A stretch of 64,000 nucleotides of DNA from CAZGSN01 sp964371655 (GTDB lineage: Bacteria > Desulfobacterota > Binatia > HRBIN30), in contig CAYJOD010000012.1 of the NCBI GenBank assembly GCA_964371655.1, positions 61,704 through 125,703 on the forward strand, written 5' to 3'. Positions 1-10,000 of this stretch are shown piece after piece (position 1 is the first letter of the stretch; every line of letters starts with the position of its first letter). Position numbers and translations under genes: made by a program. A model generated the notes under the pieces. It was not told where the DNA came from. It searched no databases and saw nothing but the letters and a program-made list of their open reading frames with translations.

Positions 1-1
1 G

Positions 2-133
2 GTGGAGACCTCGGTGTCGTCGCTTACCAGCATTCTCGAGCCGATGATGATCCTTTTCGGTGGCGGCGTCGTCATGTTCATCGTCATGGCGATCCTGTTG
101 CCGATCTTCTCGATGAACGAATTGGTAAAATAG
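2..133 (+). CDS. gspF: Type II secretion inner-membrane platform protein GspF (C-terminal end only)
   Basis: Only the last 43 codons lie in the window; the gene is cut by the left edge. The fragment reads VETSVSSLTSILEPMMI, then a strongly hydrophobic stretch, and ends in SMNELVK. This is the last transmembrane helix and short tail typical of GspF/PilC platform proteins. The pseudopilin gene gspG follows after 155 bp and the rest of the operon continues in the same direction, which supports the call. In the family, GspF is the polytopic platform that couples the GspE ATPase to pseudopilus assembly. Confidence 0.85.
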   Translation: METSVSSLTSILEPMMILFGGGVVMFIVMAILLPIFSMNELVK

Positions 134-288
134 GGTGCCGACGTGCGCATGGATGTGCAGATGACAAATCGGGACTCCAGCCGCGCAGAGGAGGGAACCT
201 GTTGTCGCAGATCGGGCGGTTCGTTGTTGGTTGGTGTCGTGGCTGTTAACCTTTGAGTGCACCGGCCAAATCGGGAGGTAGCAAGAAC

Positions 289-705
289 ATGAAACGTCTT
301 CGAAGCAGTAGCGGCTTTACGCTGATCGAGATCATGGTCGTGGTGTTCATCCTCGGCCTTCTGGTGACCTTGGTGGCGCCGAAGATCATCGGTCGTACCG
401 ACGAGGCACGCCGGGTCAAAGCCCTTGCCGATATCAAGGGCATCGAAGAAGCCATGCACCTGTTCAAGCTCGATAACGGGTTCTACCCGTCAACGGGCGA
501 AGGCATCAACGCTCTCGTGCAGCGCGGCGCCAATGCCAAGAACTTCAACCCCGAAGGCTACATGAGCAACGTGCCCGCCGATCCGTGGGGCAACCCCTAT
601 CAGTACTTCAGCGACGGATCGGATTTCATGATCAAGTCCTATGGTGCCGACGGACGCGAAGGCGGCGAGGGCAAGAACGCCGACATCAGCAGCCGCGACG
701 GCTAG
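289..705 (+). CDS. gspG: Major pseudopilin GspG
   Basis: Predicted major subunit of the type II secretion pseudopilus (138 aa). The prepilin peptidase site is SSSG/FTLIEIMVV, with the conserved Glu at +5 of the mature protein, followed by the hydrophobic N-terminal helix. The C-terminal part has the DPWGNPYQYFSDG motif that is typical of GspG. I chose ATG 289 because GGGAGG lies at 273-278. A TTG at 253 would give a 12-residue longer leader and is less likely. It follows gspF and precedes gspH by 16 bp. Its length matches the family. Confidence 0.95.
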   Translation: MKRLRSSSGFTLIEIMVVVFILGLLVTLVAPKIIGRTDEARRVKALADIKGIEEAMHLFKLDNGFYPSTGEGINALVQRGANAKNFNPEGYMSNVPADPWGNPYQYFSDGSDFMIKSYGADGREGGEGKNADISSRDG

Positions 706-721
706 GTTGGTGACCCGCAAG

Positions 722-1295
<574 letters not shown>

Positions 1296-1309
<14 letters not shown>

Positions 1310-1712
1310 TGATCAAGCGGCTCCGGGCCAGAGGCGACGCGGGAGCCGAGGCTTCACCCTGCTCGAAGTCTTGGTCGCCCTCGCCATCGTGGCCTTTGCC
1401 GTCGTCGGCCTGCTCGGTCTGCAAGCCCGCAACATCAAGACGATCGCGCGTGGGCAGAGCCTGACCAGAGCGACACTGCTGGCGCGTGAGCTGCTGAGCC
1501 AGATCCAGTACCAAGTGCTGCTGAACGGCCTCAATGACCTCGGCCCGGCACAAGGGGATTTCGGTCGCCAGTACCCCGGATTCCGATGGGAACGAGAGGT
1601 CCTGAGCACAGGCCTCGACGAGATGCGCGAGGTCTTGGTGCGCGTGATCTGGGACGAGCGTGCGCCGCGCGCGTGCGAGATCGTTTACTTCGTTCGTGAT
1701 CCGGCCATCTGA
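1296..1712 (+). CDS. gspI: Minor pseudopilin GspI
   Basis: Predicted minor pseudopilin (138 aa). The processing site is GSRG/FTLLEVLVALAIVAF, with Glu at +5. ATG 1296 overlaps the end of gspH by 14 bp, suggesting translational coupling. The G-H-I-J-K order is that of a canonical T2SS operon. In the family GspI, GspJ and GspK form the tip complex of the pseudopilus. Nothing looks broken. Confidence 0.92.
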
Positions 1713-1797
1713 ATGGACCAGTCTGCTTTGCGAGGGCAGTCGCACGCCTGCCGGGGTCGGAACATCCAATTTACGACCTTGGACTCGAGCCTGAATT

Positions 1798-1955
1798 TCT
1801 CACCGCGGAGACGCCGAGACGCAGCGAAAGCCCTGGATGGTTGGAAGAAGTCATGATTGTGGCCAAATCAGTTTCTTGCACTCTGCCGTTTCGGCCGGTG
1901 TGCAATTGTCTTCAGAATCTCTTCTTCTCCGCGCCTCTGCGTCTCTGCGGTGAAG
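1798..1955. repeat. Inverted repeat element of GACGCAGAGACGC-type words between gspI and gspJ
   Basis: The left arm, 1798-1830, begins tctcaccgcggagacgccg. The right arm, 1921-1955, ends tgcgtctctgcggtgaag and is an imperfect reverse complement. The arms are separated by about 90 bp of unrelated sequence. The element fills most of the 255-bp gap between gspI and gspJ, and its right arm ends about 12 bp before the gspJ start. I recognise similar GCGGAGACGCGGAGA sequences from many environmental genomes. Confidence 0.85.
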
Positions 1956-1967
1956 TCTTGGTGGGAA

Positions 1968-2750
1968 ATGGGGGCTAGAATTTCGACTCTTCGACAGCGC
2001 GGCTTCACCTTGCTCGAAATCATGGTCGCGACGATGATCCTCGGCCTGGTGCTGATGTCGGTCTACGGTGTCGTCGCGCGCACGCTGATCGCCAAGACCC
2101 ACGCGGAAGAACGCGCCGAGTTGTATGCTTCCGGCCGCGAGGCGGTGTTGCGTGTCGCGGATGACATCGAGGGCGCCTTGCCGCCGACCGCCGGCTTGGG
2201 GATTCACTTCGTGGGCATCGATATGGCCGATCGCGTGCCCACCGACGCGGTGCAGTTCACGGTCAACATACGGCGCACCAACAGCTCATCACAGAGCCGT
2301 GGCGGACGCGCCATTGTTTCCTACTCGCTCGACCCGCTCCCGGGCAGCCCCGGCCTGTACGCGCTACGGCGTCAGGAGGAGTTGCTCACCCAGGCACCGG
2401 AGCAGGAAGATGCCGCCCTTGACCCCGAAGCCGCAGCGGCTGCCGCGGCGCAACCGGAGGCGACGGGGGCCTATGTGATGGACCGGGTTGCGGGCCTCAG
2501 CCTTCGTTATCTCGATCCGCTCGGCGGCAGCTTCGTCGACGCGTGGGACACAACCCAAGAGCCCGAGGCCGGTCAGGCACCGATCGGCTTGCCCGCTGCT
2601 GTGCAGATCACATTGTTCTTGGCCGACGTGAATGGCGTCCCGTACGATTTCAGTACGATCGTCGACTTGCCACTGATGACAGTTCCGCCGACCCCCGGAC
2701 CGGCTAGCGCACCGGTAGGTATCCAAGCAGGCAGCGGAGTGAGCGGATGA
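1968..2750 (+). CDS. gspJ: Minor pseudopilin GspJ
   Basis: Predicted minor pseudopilin (260 aa from ATG 1968). The processing site is RQRG/FTLLEIMVATMILGL, with Glu at +5. The frame stays open upstream to 1857, but those residues are encoded by the repeat element at 1798-1955, so I start at the ATG just after it. The ribosome binding site is weak. The C-terminal half has an Ala/Glu-rich stretch (AAAAAAAQPEATG-like) and ends in a Pro-rich tail (VPPTPGPASAP). The stop overlaps the gspK start by 4 bp. Confidence 0.88.
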   Translation: MGARISTLRQRGFTLLEIMVATMILGLVLMSVYGVVARTLIAKTHAEERAELYASGREAVLRVADDIEGALPPTAGLGIHFVGIDMADRVPTDAVQFTVNIRRTNSSSQSRGGRAIVSYSLDPLPGSPGLYALRRQEELLTQAPEQEDAALDPEAAAAAAAQPEATGAYVMDRVAGLSLRYLDPLGGSFVDAWDTTQEPEAGQAPIGLPAAVQITLFLADVNGVPYDFSTIVDLPLMTVPPTPGPASAPVGIQAGSGVSG

Positions 2751-4003
2751 GTCCTGTGGCGCGCAACCAACGAGGCATGGCCCTGATCATCGTTCTGATG
2801 GTCGTCGCCATTCTCACCATCATCGTCACCGAGTTCACCTTCTCCGCTCAGGTCGATCAGCACATGGTGCACAATAGCCTGAGCGGTCTGCAGGCGTCGC
2901 TGCTGGCGCGTTCCGGGATCAACATCGGTGAAGCTTTCTTGCTGCACGACAACGATCCAACCATCGACGCGTTCACCGAGGAATGGTGCCCCTTACCCGG
3001 TCCACGCGCCGAGTCCTGCCTGATCGACGAAACCAACAGCGGTATCGTCGTCCCCGAAAACATGCGCTTGCGCGTGCAGATCTTCGATGAGGGGGCGAAG
3101 TTCAATGTCAACCTGACCAAGCCGCAGAACGTCGCTGAATACAAGAACTACATCACTCAAAAGGGGCAAAGCCCGCCCAATCCAGCCAACATGCGGTCGT
3201 TCGAGCGGCGCCGCCTGCTGCTCGGCGAAATCCTTCAGGCCTACGGGATCGAGCCCGAGGCGCTCGAAAACTTGAAATCGTACTGGGAGCGTTTGTACGA
3301 GCAGCTCTGCCAGCAACAACTCGGCCTCGATCCCTATTGCGGTCAAGTTCCGGGCCAGCAGGCCTCCCGGTCCCCGGGTCCACAAGGCCAAGTCGGACAG
3401 TACAGGGCTCCCGATTTCTCTTCCCTGGATGACGTCGGCGTGATCCCGGGCTTCACACCCGCACTGCTGCGTCGCAGTCGGCCCTATATTACGGCTTTCG
3501 ATACGACTCGGACCCGCTTCGGCAACGCGCCGGTCACGGCCACCACGTCTCCCATCAATCTGAACACAGCGCCGCGTCGCCTCCTCGAGATCCTACTCGG
3601 CGATCCCGGTACCGTGGACAGTATCATCAGCGCACGTGAGCAAGGTCCCATCAAGAACCCGGCTTCGCTGGTGCAACCGGCGGTGGCGCAAGCAGCTCAG
3701 GACCCGGCCCGTGTGGGGATTGCCTCACTCTTCACCTACCCCACGAGCTCGCTGTTCTTGATCCGGGCGAGCGCGATCATCAATGCGAATCCGGTGACGG
3801 GGAAGGGTGGCATCGGTCGCACCGCGTCGGTGATCGTGCGCCGCGACCCCAAGCCAGGTGCCGGTCCCAACTCGCCGCCGGGAGTGTCGCGCTGGACCTT
3901 GACGCGCCTCGAGTGGCACAAAGAAGGTGGTGCGGCGCTGTTCCGCGAGGACGTTGACGCTGACCTTCTTGGCACCCAGGGGTCGCCCTCGGAAGTATTC
4001 TAA
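2747..4003 (+). CDS. gspK: Pseudopilus tip protein GspK
   Basis: Predicted largest minor pseudopilin (418 aa). The N-terminus, NQRG/MALIIVLMVVAIL, lacks Glu at +5, which is the rule for GspK and fits its place at the pseudopilus tip. The long periplasmic part has the NVNLTKPQN and SPINLNTAPRRLLEILLGD helix-hairpin-helix-like signature of the family. The ATGA overlap with gspJ shows tight coupling. In the family, GspK caps the pseudopilus with GspI and GspJ. Confidence 0.93.
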   Translation: MSPVARNQRGMALIIVLMVVAILTIIVTEFTFSAQVDQHMVHNSLSGLQASLLARSGINIGEAFLLHDNDPTIDAFTEEWCPLPGPRAESCLIDETNSGIVVPENMRLRVQIFDEGAKFNVNLTKPQNVAEYKNYITQKGQSPPNPANMRSFERRRLLLGEILQAYGIEPEALENLKSYWERLYEQLCQQQLGLDPYCGQVPGQQASRSPGPQGQVGQYRAPDFSSLDDVGVIPGFTPALLRRSRPYITAFDTTRTRFGNAPVTATTSPINLNTAPRRLLEILLGDPGTVDSIISAREQGPIKNPASLVQPAVAQAAQDPARVGIASLFTYPTSSLFLIRASAIINANPVTGKGGIGRTASVIVRRDPKPGAGPNSPPGVSRWTLTRLEWHKEGGAALFREDVDADLLGTQGSPSEVF

Positions 4004-4022
4004 GTTAGTAAGTCACACCGAT

Positions 4023-5543
4023 ATGCCGCAGCAAGTCCTAGCCCTCGAGTGGGATCCCCACGAGCTCCGCGCCGCGGTGTTGGAGACGTCGTTTCGCGAT
4101 TATCGCATTGTCGGCTTCTTCCGCGAGCCAATTGCCGAGGGCACGGGGACGCTGACCGAGCATCTGCGTGCCTTCGTCGCCAAACATAAACTGCAACGTG
4201 CCACCGTTCTCTCGTCGATGCCGGGCCATATGGTGACGCTGCGCTCGTTCACGCTGCCGTTTCGGGATCGCAAGCGACTCGATCAGACGGTCCCCTTCGA
4301 GCTCGAGGCGCAGGTGCCGTTTGGCCTCGACGAAGTCGTCGCCGACTACCAAGTAACCGGCAGTGACAAGACGGGCAGCAGCGTGCTGGCCGTGCTGGTT
4401 CAACGCAAGGACTTGGAAGAGCACCTCCACCTGCTCAAAGAGGCAGGGCTCGATCCAAAGGTCGTCGATTGCGCGCCCCTCGTCGCTCTCAACGTGATGA
4501 CGTTACTCGCGGCGGGTGAGCGCCCGGATACCTTCGCGTTTATTGCGAGCGATGCGGCGCAGACAACGGTGGCTCTGTACCGCGACAAGCAACTGATCGG
4601 GCTGCGAACCATCACCTTGCCGATGCCGGCGCACCCCGAGGAGACCGAGGCGACGGCGCTCGGCAACGGCCATCCTCCCGAGGAGGACGCGCGCGCGGCG
4701 CAGCTGTATGGCGACATTCGCTGGACCCTGATGGCGTGGGCAGGAGGCACCCTCGACCCCGGCCTGCCTTGCTTCCTGCTCGGCGATGGTGTGCAGAGCG
4801 TGCGCCTCGGACAGCAACTGGAGACCGGCCTGGGTTGCTCGGTGCGACGTCTCGACCAGGCGCCGCTCAAGTCCATGCCGGCGAACCTGAAAGCCGAGCT
4901 TGCCGGTTTTTCGCAGTCGTTCGGCTTGGCACTGCGCGAAGTGTCGGCTGCCGCTGCGGTCGGCGTCAACTTCCGGCGCGGCGAGTTCGCCTACCACCGT
5001 GGCCAGGAGGAACTGCAAAGCGCGCTGTGGCGTACCGGCGCGATCGCCGCCGTCGCCGTCGCCCTGTTGTTCGCGAGTATGTACATGGAATACGACCGGC
5101 TGGCGCGCCGAGCCGAGGTGTTGGATACGCAGATCCGCTACGTGTTCACACAAACGGTCGGCGAGGGTCACAAGATCGGCGATCCCAAGAGTCAGTTGCA
5201 GGCCGAGATCGATGCCAAGCAACGCGAGCTGCAAGTGCTCGGGGGGATCATCCCCATGGGCGGCATCACCGCCGTTGACGCGCTGCGTACAATGGCGGCG
5301 GCGCTGCCCGAAAGCCTCAAGATCGATATCGACGAGTTCATCATGGATACCGATGGCATTCGTGCCAAGGCGAAGGCCGAGTCGTTCGAAGCCGTCGACA
5401 CCGTGAAGCAGCAAATTGAGAAAGCCAACTACTTTGCCGATGTGCAGGTGAAAGACGCGCGAGCGTCGGCGGACGGCAAAGGCGTCGACTTCCGCATCGT
5501 GATTGTCCTGAGCAATGAGGGCAAGGGTGGAGGGGGCTCGTGA
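4023..5543 (+). CDS. gspL: Type II secretion assembly protein GspL (PilM/PilN-like)
   Basis: Predicted bitopic inner-membrane protein that links the cytoplasmic GspE ATPase to the platform (506 aa from ATG 4023). The N-terminal part (MPQQVLALEWDPHELRAAVL) has the actin-like fold start seen in GspL/PilM. One transmembrane segment is near residues 338-356. A coiled coil and a ferredoxin-like periplasmic domain similar to PilN follow. The frame extends upstream to 3927, but that part overlaps gspK and ATG 4023 follows the gspK stop naturally. The stop overlaps gspM by 4 bp. Confidence 0.85.
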   Translation: MPQQVLALEWDPHELRAAVLETSFRDYRIVGFFREPIAEGTGTLTEHLRAFVAKHKLQRATVLSSMPGHMVTLRSFTLPFRDRKRLDQTVPFELEAQVPFGLDEVVADYQVTGSDKTGSSVLAVLVQRKDLEEHLHLLKEAGLDPKVVDCAPLVALNVMTLLAAGERPDTFAFIASDAAQTTVALYRDKQLIGLRTITLPMPAHPEETEATALGNGHPPEEDARAAQLYGDIRWTLMAWAGGTLDPGLPCFLLGDGVQSVRLGQQLETGLGCSVRRLDQAPLKSMPANLKAELAGFSQSFGLALREVSAAAAVGVNFRRGEFAYHRGQEELQSALWRTGAIAAVAVALLFASMYMEYDRLARRAEVLDTQIRYVFTQTVGEGHKIGDPKSQLQAEIDAKQRELQVLGGIIPMGGITAVDALRTMAAALPESLKIDIDEFIMDTDGIRAKAKAESFEAVDTVKQQIEKANYFADVQVKDARASADGKGVDFRIVIVLSNEGKGGGGS

Positions 5544-6136
5544 GCTTCGATCTACGTGAGCTCTTCGCATTTTGGAACCGCCTAGCGCCGCGCGAGCGCC
5601 GCTTGCTTGCGGCGGCGATCACGACGACGCTGGTGTTGTCGCTGTACAGCTTCGTGTGGGATCCTCTCCAGTCGAACCAGGTGACGATCGAGCACCGTAT
5701 CGCGACGAAGGAAAAGGAGCTCACCGCGATTCAGCGCCAGCGCGATCAGTATCTGATCCTCAAGCGGCAAATGGAGGCGAACCAGGCGGCCGGGTCGGAA
5801 ACCGATCCGAACTTCAATTTGTTTGCCTACGTGCAGACGGCCATTTCGCAGGCGGTGAGCAAGGAACACATCACGTCGATGAACCCCTCCAACAAGACCA
5901 TCGGCGACTACACCGAGCAGCTCGTCGAGGTCAAGCTGCAACAGATCAACCTGCAGCAGATCACCGACCTCCTCTATCGGGTCGAGAAGGGGGAGCATCC
6001 CCTGCGTTTCAGCCGCCTCAACATCAAAAAACGTTACAACGACATCTACAACTTCGACGTCGCGGCGACGGTGTCGATCTTGAAGACCACGGACAAAGCC
6101 GCCGACAAGCCAGCTGAAAAGGCGGTAGGGCACTGA
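5540..6136 (+). CDS. gspM: Type II secretion protein GspM (PilO-like)
   Basis: Predicted small bitopic membrane protein (198 aa), GTG start at 5540 in a 4-bp overlap with gspL. A short cytoplasmic tail is followed by a transmembrane helix near residues 22-42, a coiled coil rich in Glu, Lys and Gln (residues 50-80), and a periplasmic domain. This is the GspM/PilO layout. The C-terminus (KAADKPAEKAVGH) is charged and Ala-rich. It would partner with GspL in the inner-membrane platform. The stop overlaps the gspN start by one base. Confidence 0.8.
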   Translation: MSFDLRELFAFWNRLAPRERRLLAAAITTTLVLSLYSFVWDPLQSNQVTIEHRIATKEKELTAIQRQRDQYLILKRQMEANQAAGSETDPNFNLFAYVQTAISQAVSKEHITSMNPSNKTIGDYTEQLVEVKLQQINLQQITDLLYRVEKGEHPLRFSRLNIKKRYNDIYNFDVAATVSILKTTDKAADKPAEKAVGH

Positions 6137-7050
6137 TGCAATTTCCGAAGCTGCGCCTGCCGAGCTTTTCGTTCGGTGGCGGACGCGGTGGCCGCGCGGT
6201 CTTTCTCTACGTCGCGTACACGCTCGTCCTGTTTGTCGTGTTTCTTATCGCCACCTTCCCGCACGAGCTCGTCCTGCGCCAGGCGTTGGGGGCCGTCGGT
6301 CTCGGCCGTAGCGATGCGCCGATCGTGTTCAGCGCCGTCAAGTTTGCCTGGTGGCGCGGCTACCAGATCGATGGCCTGCGCGTCGTGCCGCCGCCCGGAG
6401 TTGACGGATCTTTCCTCGAGCTCACGCACCTTTGGGTACGTCCAATTCTAAGCGAGTTGATTCGTGGCAACCCGTACTCGCTCAACTTGAGCGCGGAGCT
6501 GTACGGAGGAAATTTGGGCGGACAGATCGAGTACCGGGACGGCTCCGTGCGCGGCGACGTTGCCTGGGATGGGTTGAGCCTGGGTCGTTACCGGCCGCTG
6601 TTGACGCTGCTCGAAGAAGGGCAGCTCGCCGGCCGGATTTCGGGAGCCGTCAGCTTCGAGGCTCCGATGAGGAATCCATCGGGGGCGCAGGCCAGCGGTG
6701 ATCTCTCGCTCGATTCGGCGAGCATTACGGGTGGCAAGCTGCCTGGATTCACGATTGGAAACATCGCCTTCAAACAAGCCGGCGTGAAGTTCAAAGCCGG
6801 AGGCGGGCGCGTCGAAGTGCAAGACCTCAGCCTCAGCGGCGATCTGAGTGTGCAGCAGGCATCGGGACAGATCGGTGTGCGCGACCCGATCTTCGAGTCG
6901 ACGCTCAACCTGCGCGCCAACATCCTGCAGACGGCGACCACACCGGACTGGCTGAGGACCCTGGTTGCTGCGATTCCACGCGCGCCCGGCGCCAAGCTCG
7001 ACGCCCCGGTGAATATCACCGGCACCATCGCCAAGCCCAGATTCCGCTAG
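6136..7050 (+). CDS. gspN: Type II secretion protein GspN
   Basis: Last gene of the T2SS operon (304 aa). After a basic N-terminus with Gly-rich GGGRGGR, there is one transmembrane helix (about residues 22-42). A beta-rich, AsmA-like periplasmic part follows, with SAVKFAWWRGYQIDGLRV and repeated short strands (SGDLSLDSASITGG). This matches the delta-proteobacterial/Leptospira type of GspN. Its exact role in secretion is not well established. It is convergent with the minus-strand peptidase gene that ends 18 bp later. Confidence 0.82.
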   Translation: MQFPKLRLPSFSFGGGRGGRAVFLYVAYTLVLFVVFLIATFPHELVLRQALGAVGLGRSDAPIVFSAVKFAWWRGYQIDGLRVVPPPGVDGSFLELTHLWVRPILSELIRGNPYSLNLSAELYGGNLGGQIEYRDGSVRGDVAWDGLSLGRYRPLLTLLEEGQLAGRISGAVSFEAPMRNPSGAQASGDLSLDSASITGGKLPGFTIGNIAFKQAGVKFKAGGGRVEVQDLSLSGDLSVQQASGQIGVRDPIFESTLNLRANILQTATTPDWLRTLVAAIPRAPGAKLDAPVNITGTIAKPRFR

Positions 7051-7068
7051 TGCTGCTGCAGGTCCGTG

Positions 7069-10000
7069 TCATTTGAGTCCTTGGGGTCGCTTGAGTCCTT
7101 GGCCTTTTCCCCGGTAGCAAGCGAAGATCGCCGCCACACCCCAGAGTAATAGTGATTGCGCCGTCCCCGGCGGATCGCTCGTCATCGTGCAGCCGCCTTC
7201 GTCGCCCGTTGGTGGCGTCGCTGTTGACGTGGGTGTCGCCGAAAGCGTGGGCGTTACCGTCGCCGTCGCTGTCTTCGTTGCGGTTGAGGTGGGAAGCGGT
7301 GTGTCGGTGGCGGTCGGAAGCAGCGTCGCCGTCGGCGTTGCCGTCGCTGACGGTGTTGGCGCCGCCGCTAGAGTCACGATGCCGAGGGGGCTGAGCGCGG
7401 AGAAGTTCGCTGCCGCATCGATAGATCGCGCCGCGATATAAACCGGGCCGGGCGCGAAAGCCGGCGGTGCCTGTAGGCGCAGCGTTCCTGTCGCCGTGCG
7501 TCCGGCCGTCGTCGGCCCGGAGACCTCGGTGAACGGCGTGGCGCTGCGGAACTCCTCCACGGAGGTGATCGGTGTGGTGGAGAAGCGCACGTCGAAGTGG
7601 GCGACGCTGCCACAATACAAGTCGTCTCCGGGCACGGACGTGAGCTCCAGGCTAACCGCACCCCCTGGCTGCGACGTCAGTGATGCGGCAGCAACCGGGG
7701 CGGGAGCGCTGGCATCGGTATCGACGTTGCCGGTGCTGCGCGCATCGTGATGGCCCATCGGCCACGGTGCGAAGGAGCACGCCTCACCCGTCGTCGTCCA
7801 CACGAACAGCCATCCCTCGCGGGTGGCGCTGATCACCTCGAGACGACCGTCGCCGTCGATGTCGGCCACGGCCGGTGTCGTGATCGTCCAACCGTTGGTG
7901 AACTTCGGCCAGCCGCTCGGTTCCCTGCCTTCGATGTCGAAGGCATGCACGTCGTAGACGCCGCTGCCCTGCAACGCTTCGGGAAGCCCGTCGTTGTCGA
8001 GATCGGCAACGGCGGGTGAGGTCAGGAACTGCAGGTCGTTCATCAGGCGTGGGAAGGCCGGGACGAAAGCACCGTTGGCCGGGGCGCCGTGTGCATCGGC
8101 AACCAACCAGGCGCCGAGCTGGTTCTCACTCGGGATCTGGTCGGCGGGAAGGTTGTTGTCGAGCAGCTTCCCGAAGCCCGCGGTGGGAGCAAGGAAGTGA
8201 TAACCGTTGCCGACACCGGCAAAGGGTGCGAGCACGCCGCCGCCAAGACCGGGGAACGCCGGCGTATCGACGGAGCTCGATCCCGTGCCGAATACACTCG
8301 CAGCGAGTGTGCGTGGAAGTCCCCGACCAGGCTCGGCGCCGAGCCACGATTTCCCGGCACCGTTGAGAACATAGGCCGGTCCGATGAAACTGAATGCGGC
8401 GATCTCACTGCGTCCGTCGCCGTCGAGGTCGGCGAGTGCGGCCGAGCCGTTGATGCCGCTACCGACGAAAGGCAGCAGCTCGGTCGTCAGCGCCGCGAGC
8501 TTCGCCGGCCAGCCGCTGAGGAAGGCGGCGGGGTTCCAGCCGCGGGTCATGCCGCTAGCGCCGCTCGCGGCTCCATCTCTCGACAGCGCGTACAGGCGGC
8601 CATTGCCGCTCTCCAGGACGCCGCTCGCGCGATAGAGGTTGATCGTCAGGTCGCTGAAGTACGCGTTCGGCGGCTCCACGTACTCCTCGTTCACGCCAAC
8701 GATGACGTCCAACTTGCCGTCGCCGTCGACATCGCCCACCGAGGGCGAGGTGATGATCTTGGTTCCGAACCGGGCTCTGGCGTTGGGGATCAGAGTCACC
8801 TCGTTGGTGAGTGGATCGACCTCTGCCACCTTGGCCGGGTCCTTCACCAAGACCGGCCATCCGTACACTGCCGAACCATCGTCGTGCCAGGCGTAGACGT
8901 GACGGTCCCAAGCCCCGGCGATGATTTCGAGAGAACCGTCCTCGGACCCGTCGAGATTTGCCAATACCGGACCGGCACCGATACCGCGCGCCAGGCGGTT
9001 GTTTACGTCGTGGCGGTTGCTGCGATCGGGGACCTGGCCGTTCGCCGTGCCGAGATCGCGCTCCGAGCGCCAGCTGTTCGAGTAGTCGGCGATGGTCGTC
9101 ACCGGAAATCCCGCGCGTCGGGTCCCATCGTAATTCCAAACGTAGAGCTTGCCGCGAACGTCGGCGGCAACGACCTCGGGTCTGCCGTCGCCATCCAAAT
9201 CGCCGACCGCCGGCCGTCCCATGATCGCCGCGTGCGGGATTTCGAGCTCGTCAAATCCGGGGGCGGTGCTGTGAACCTCGACGGCGTCGGTGCGTACCGG
9301 CCAGCCCGCCGCCTCGTTGTCGATGCCACCGCTGAAGACGTGGACGAGCCCATCCGAGGTCGCCAGGACGATGTCGGCGATGCCGTTGCTGTCGATGTCG
9401 GTAATGACCGGTGAGGCAATGCCATCACCACCAAGCCGACGCGGACTGCCGCCCTTGAGATCGGCATCGCGGTGGATGGCGAAGACGCGCCGGTCTTCGC
9501 CGCTGTTCCCTTGTTGATCGGTGACGCGGATGCGGACCGTGACGGTGAAGCGATCGGGATCCGGCTGGCCGCCTGCATCGACAGCCGGACCCTCGACACC
9601 GTTCGGCATGCGTGCGACCAAGGTCGCGAGGTCGGCGCTGACTTGCATCGGCTGCGAGCCGGTGCCGCTGCCGACGGCCTCGAACTCCGCCTCCGCCGGC
9701 TGGATGCCGGGAGCAGCCTCGATGCTGTACGAGTACCCGCCCGAGCGCACCGCGGCGACATTCGCCGTAATTGTGAGGGGGTGATCGGGATTGAGGATTT
9801 CGAACCAGTCCGGCTGGGTGATGTCGGCTTCTGCCGGAATTCTTCCTTCGGCAACGCGACGCATCGCCGCGTTGGCGTTGACGCGTCCGTAACCAAAGTA
9901 CTGATCCCAGCCCGCAATCGACGGAAAGCGCCGGCTCATCTGCACTCCGGGGAACGGCGTCAGGGTTTCGTAGTCCGGATCGAAGTTGATGTCGTCGGCG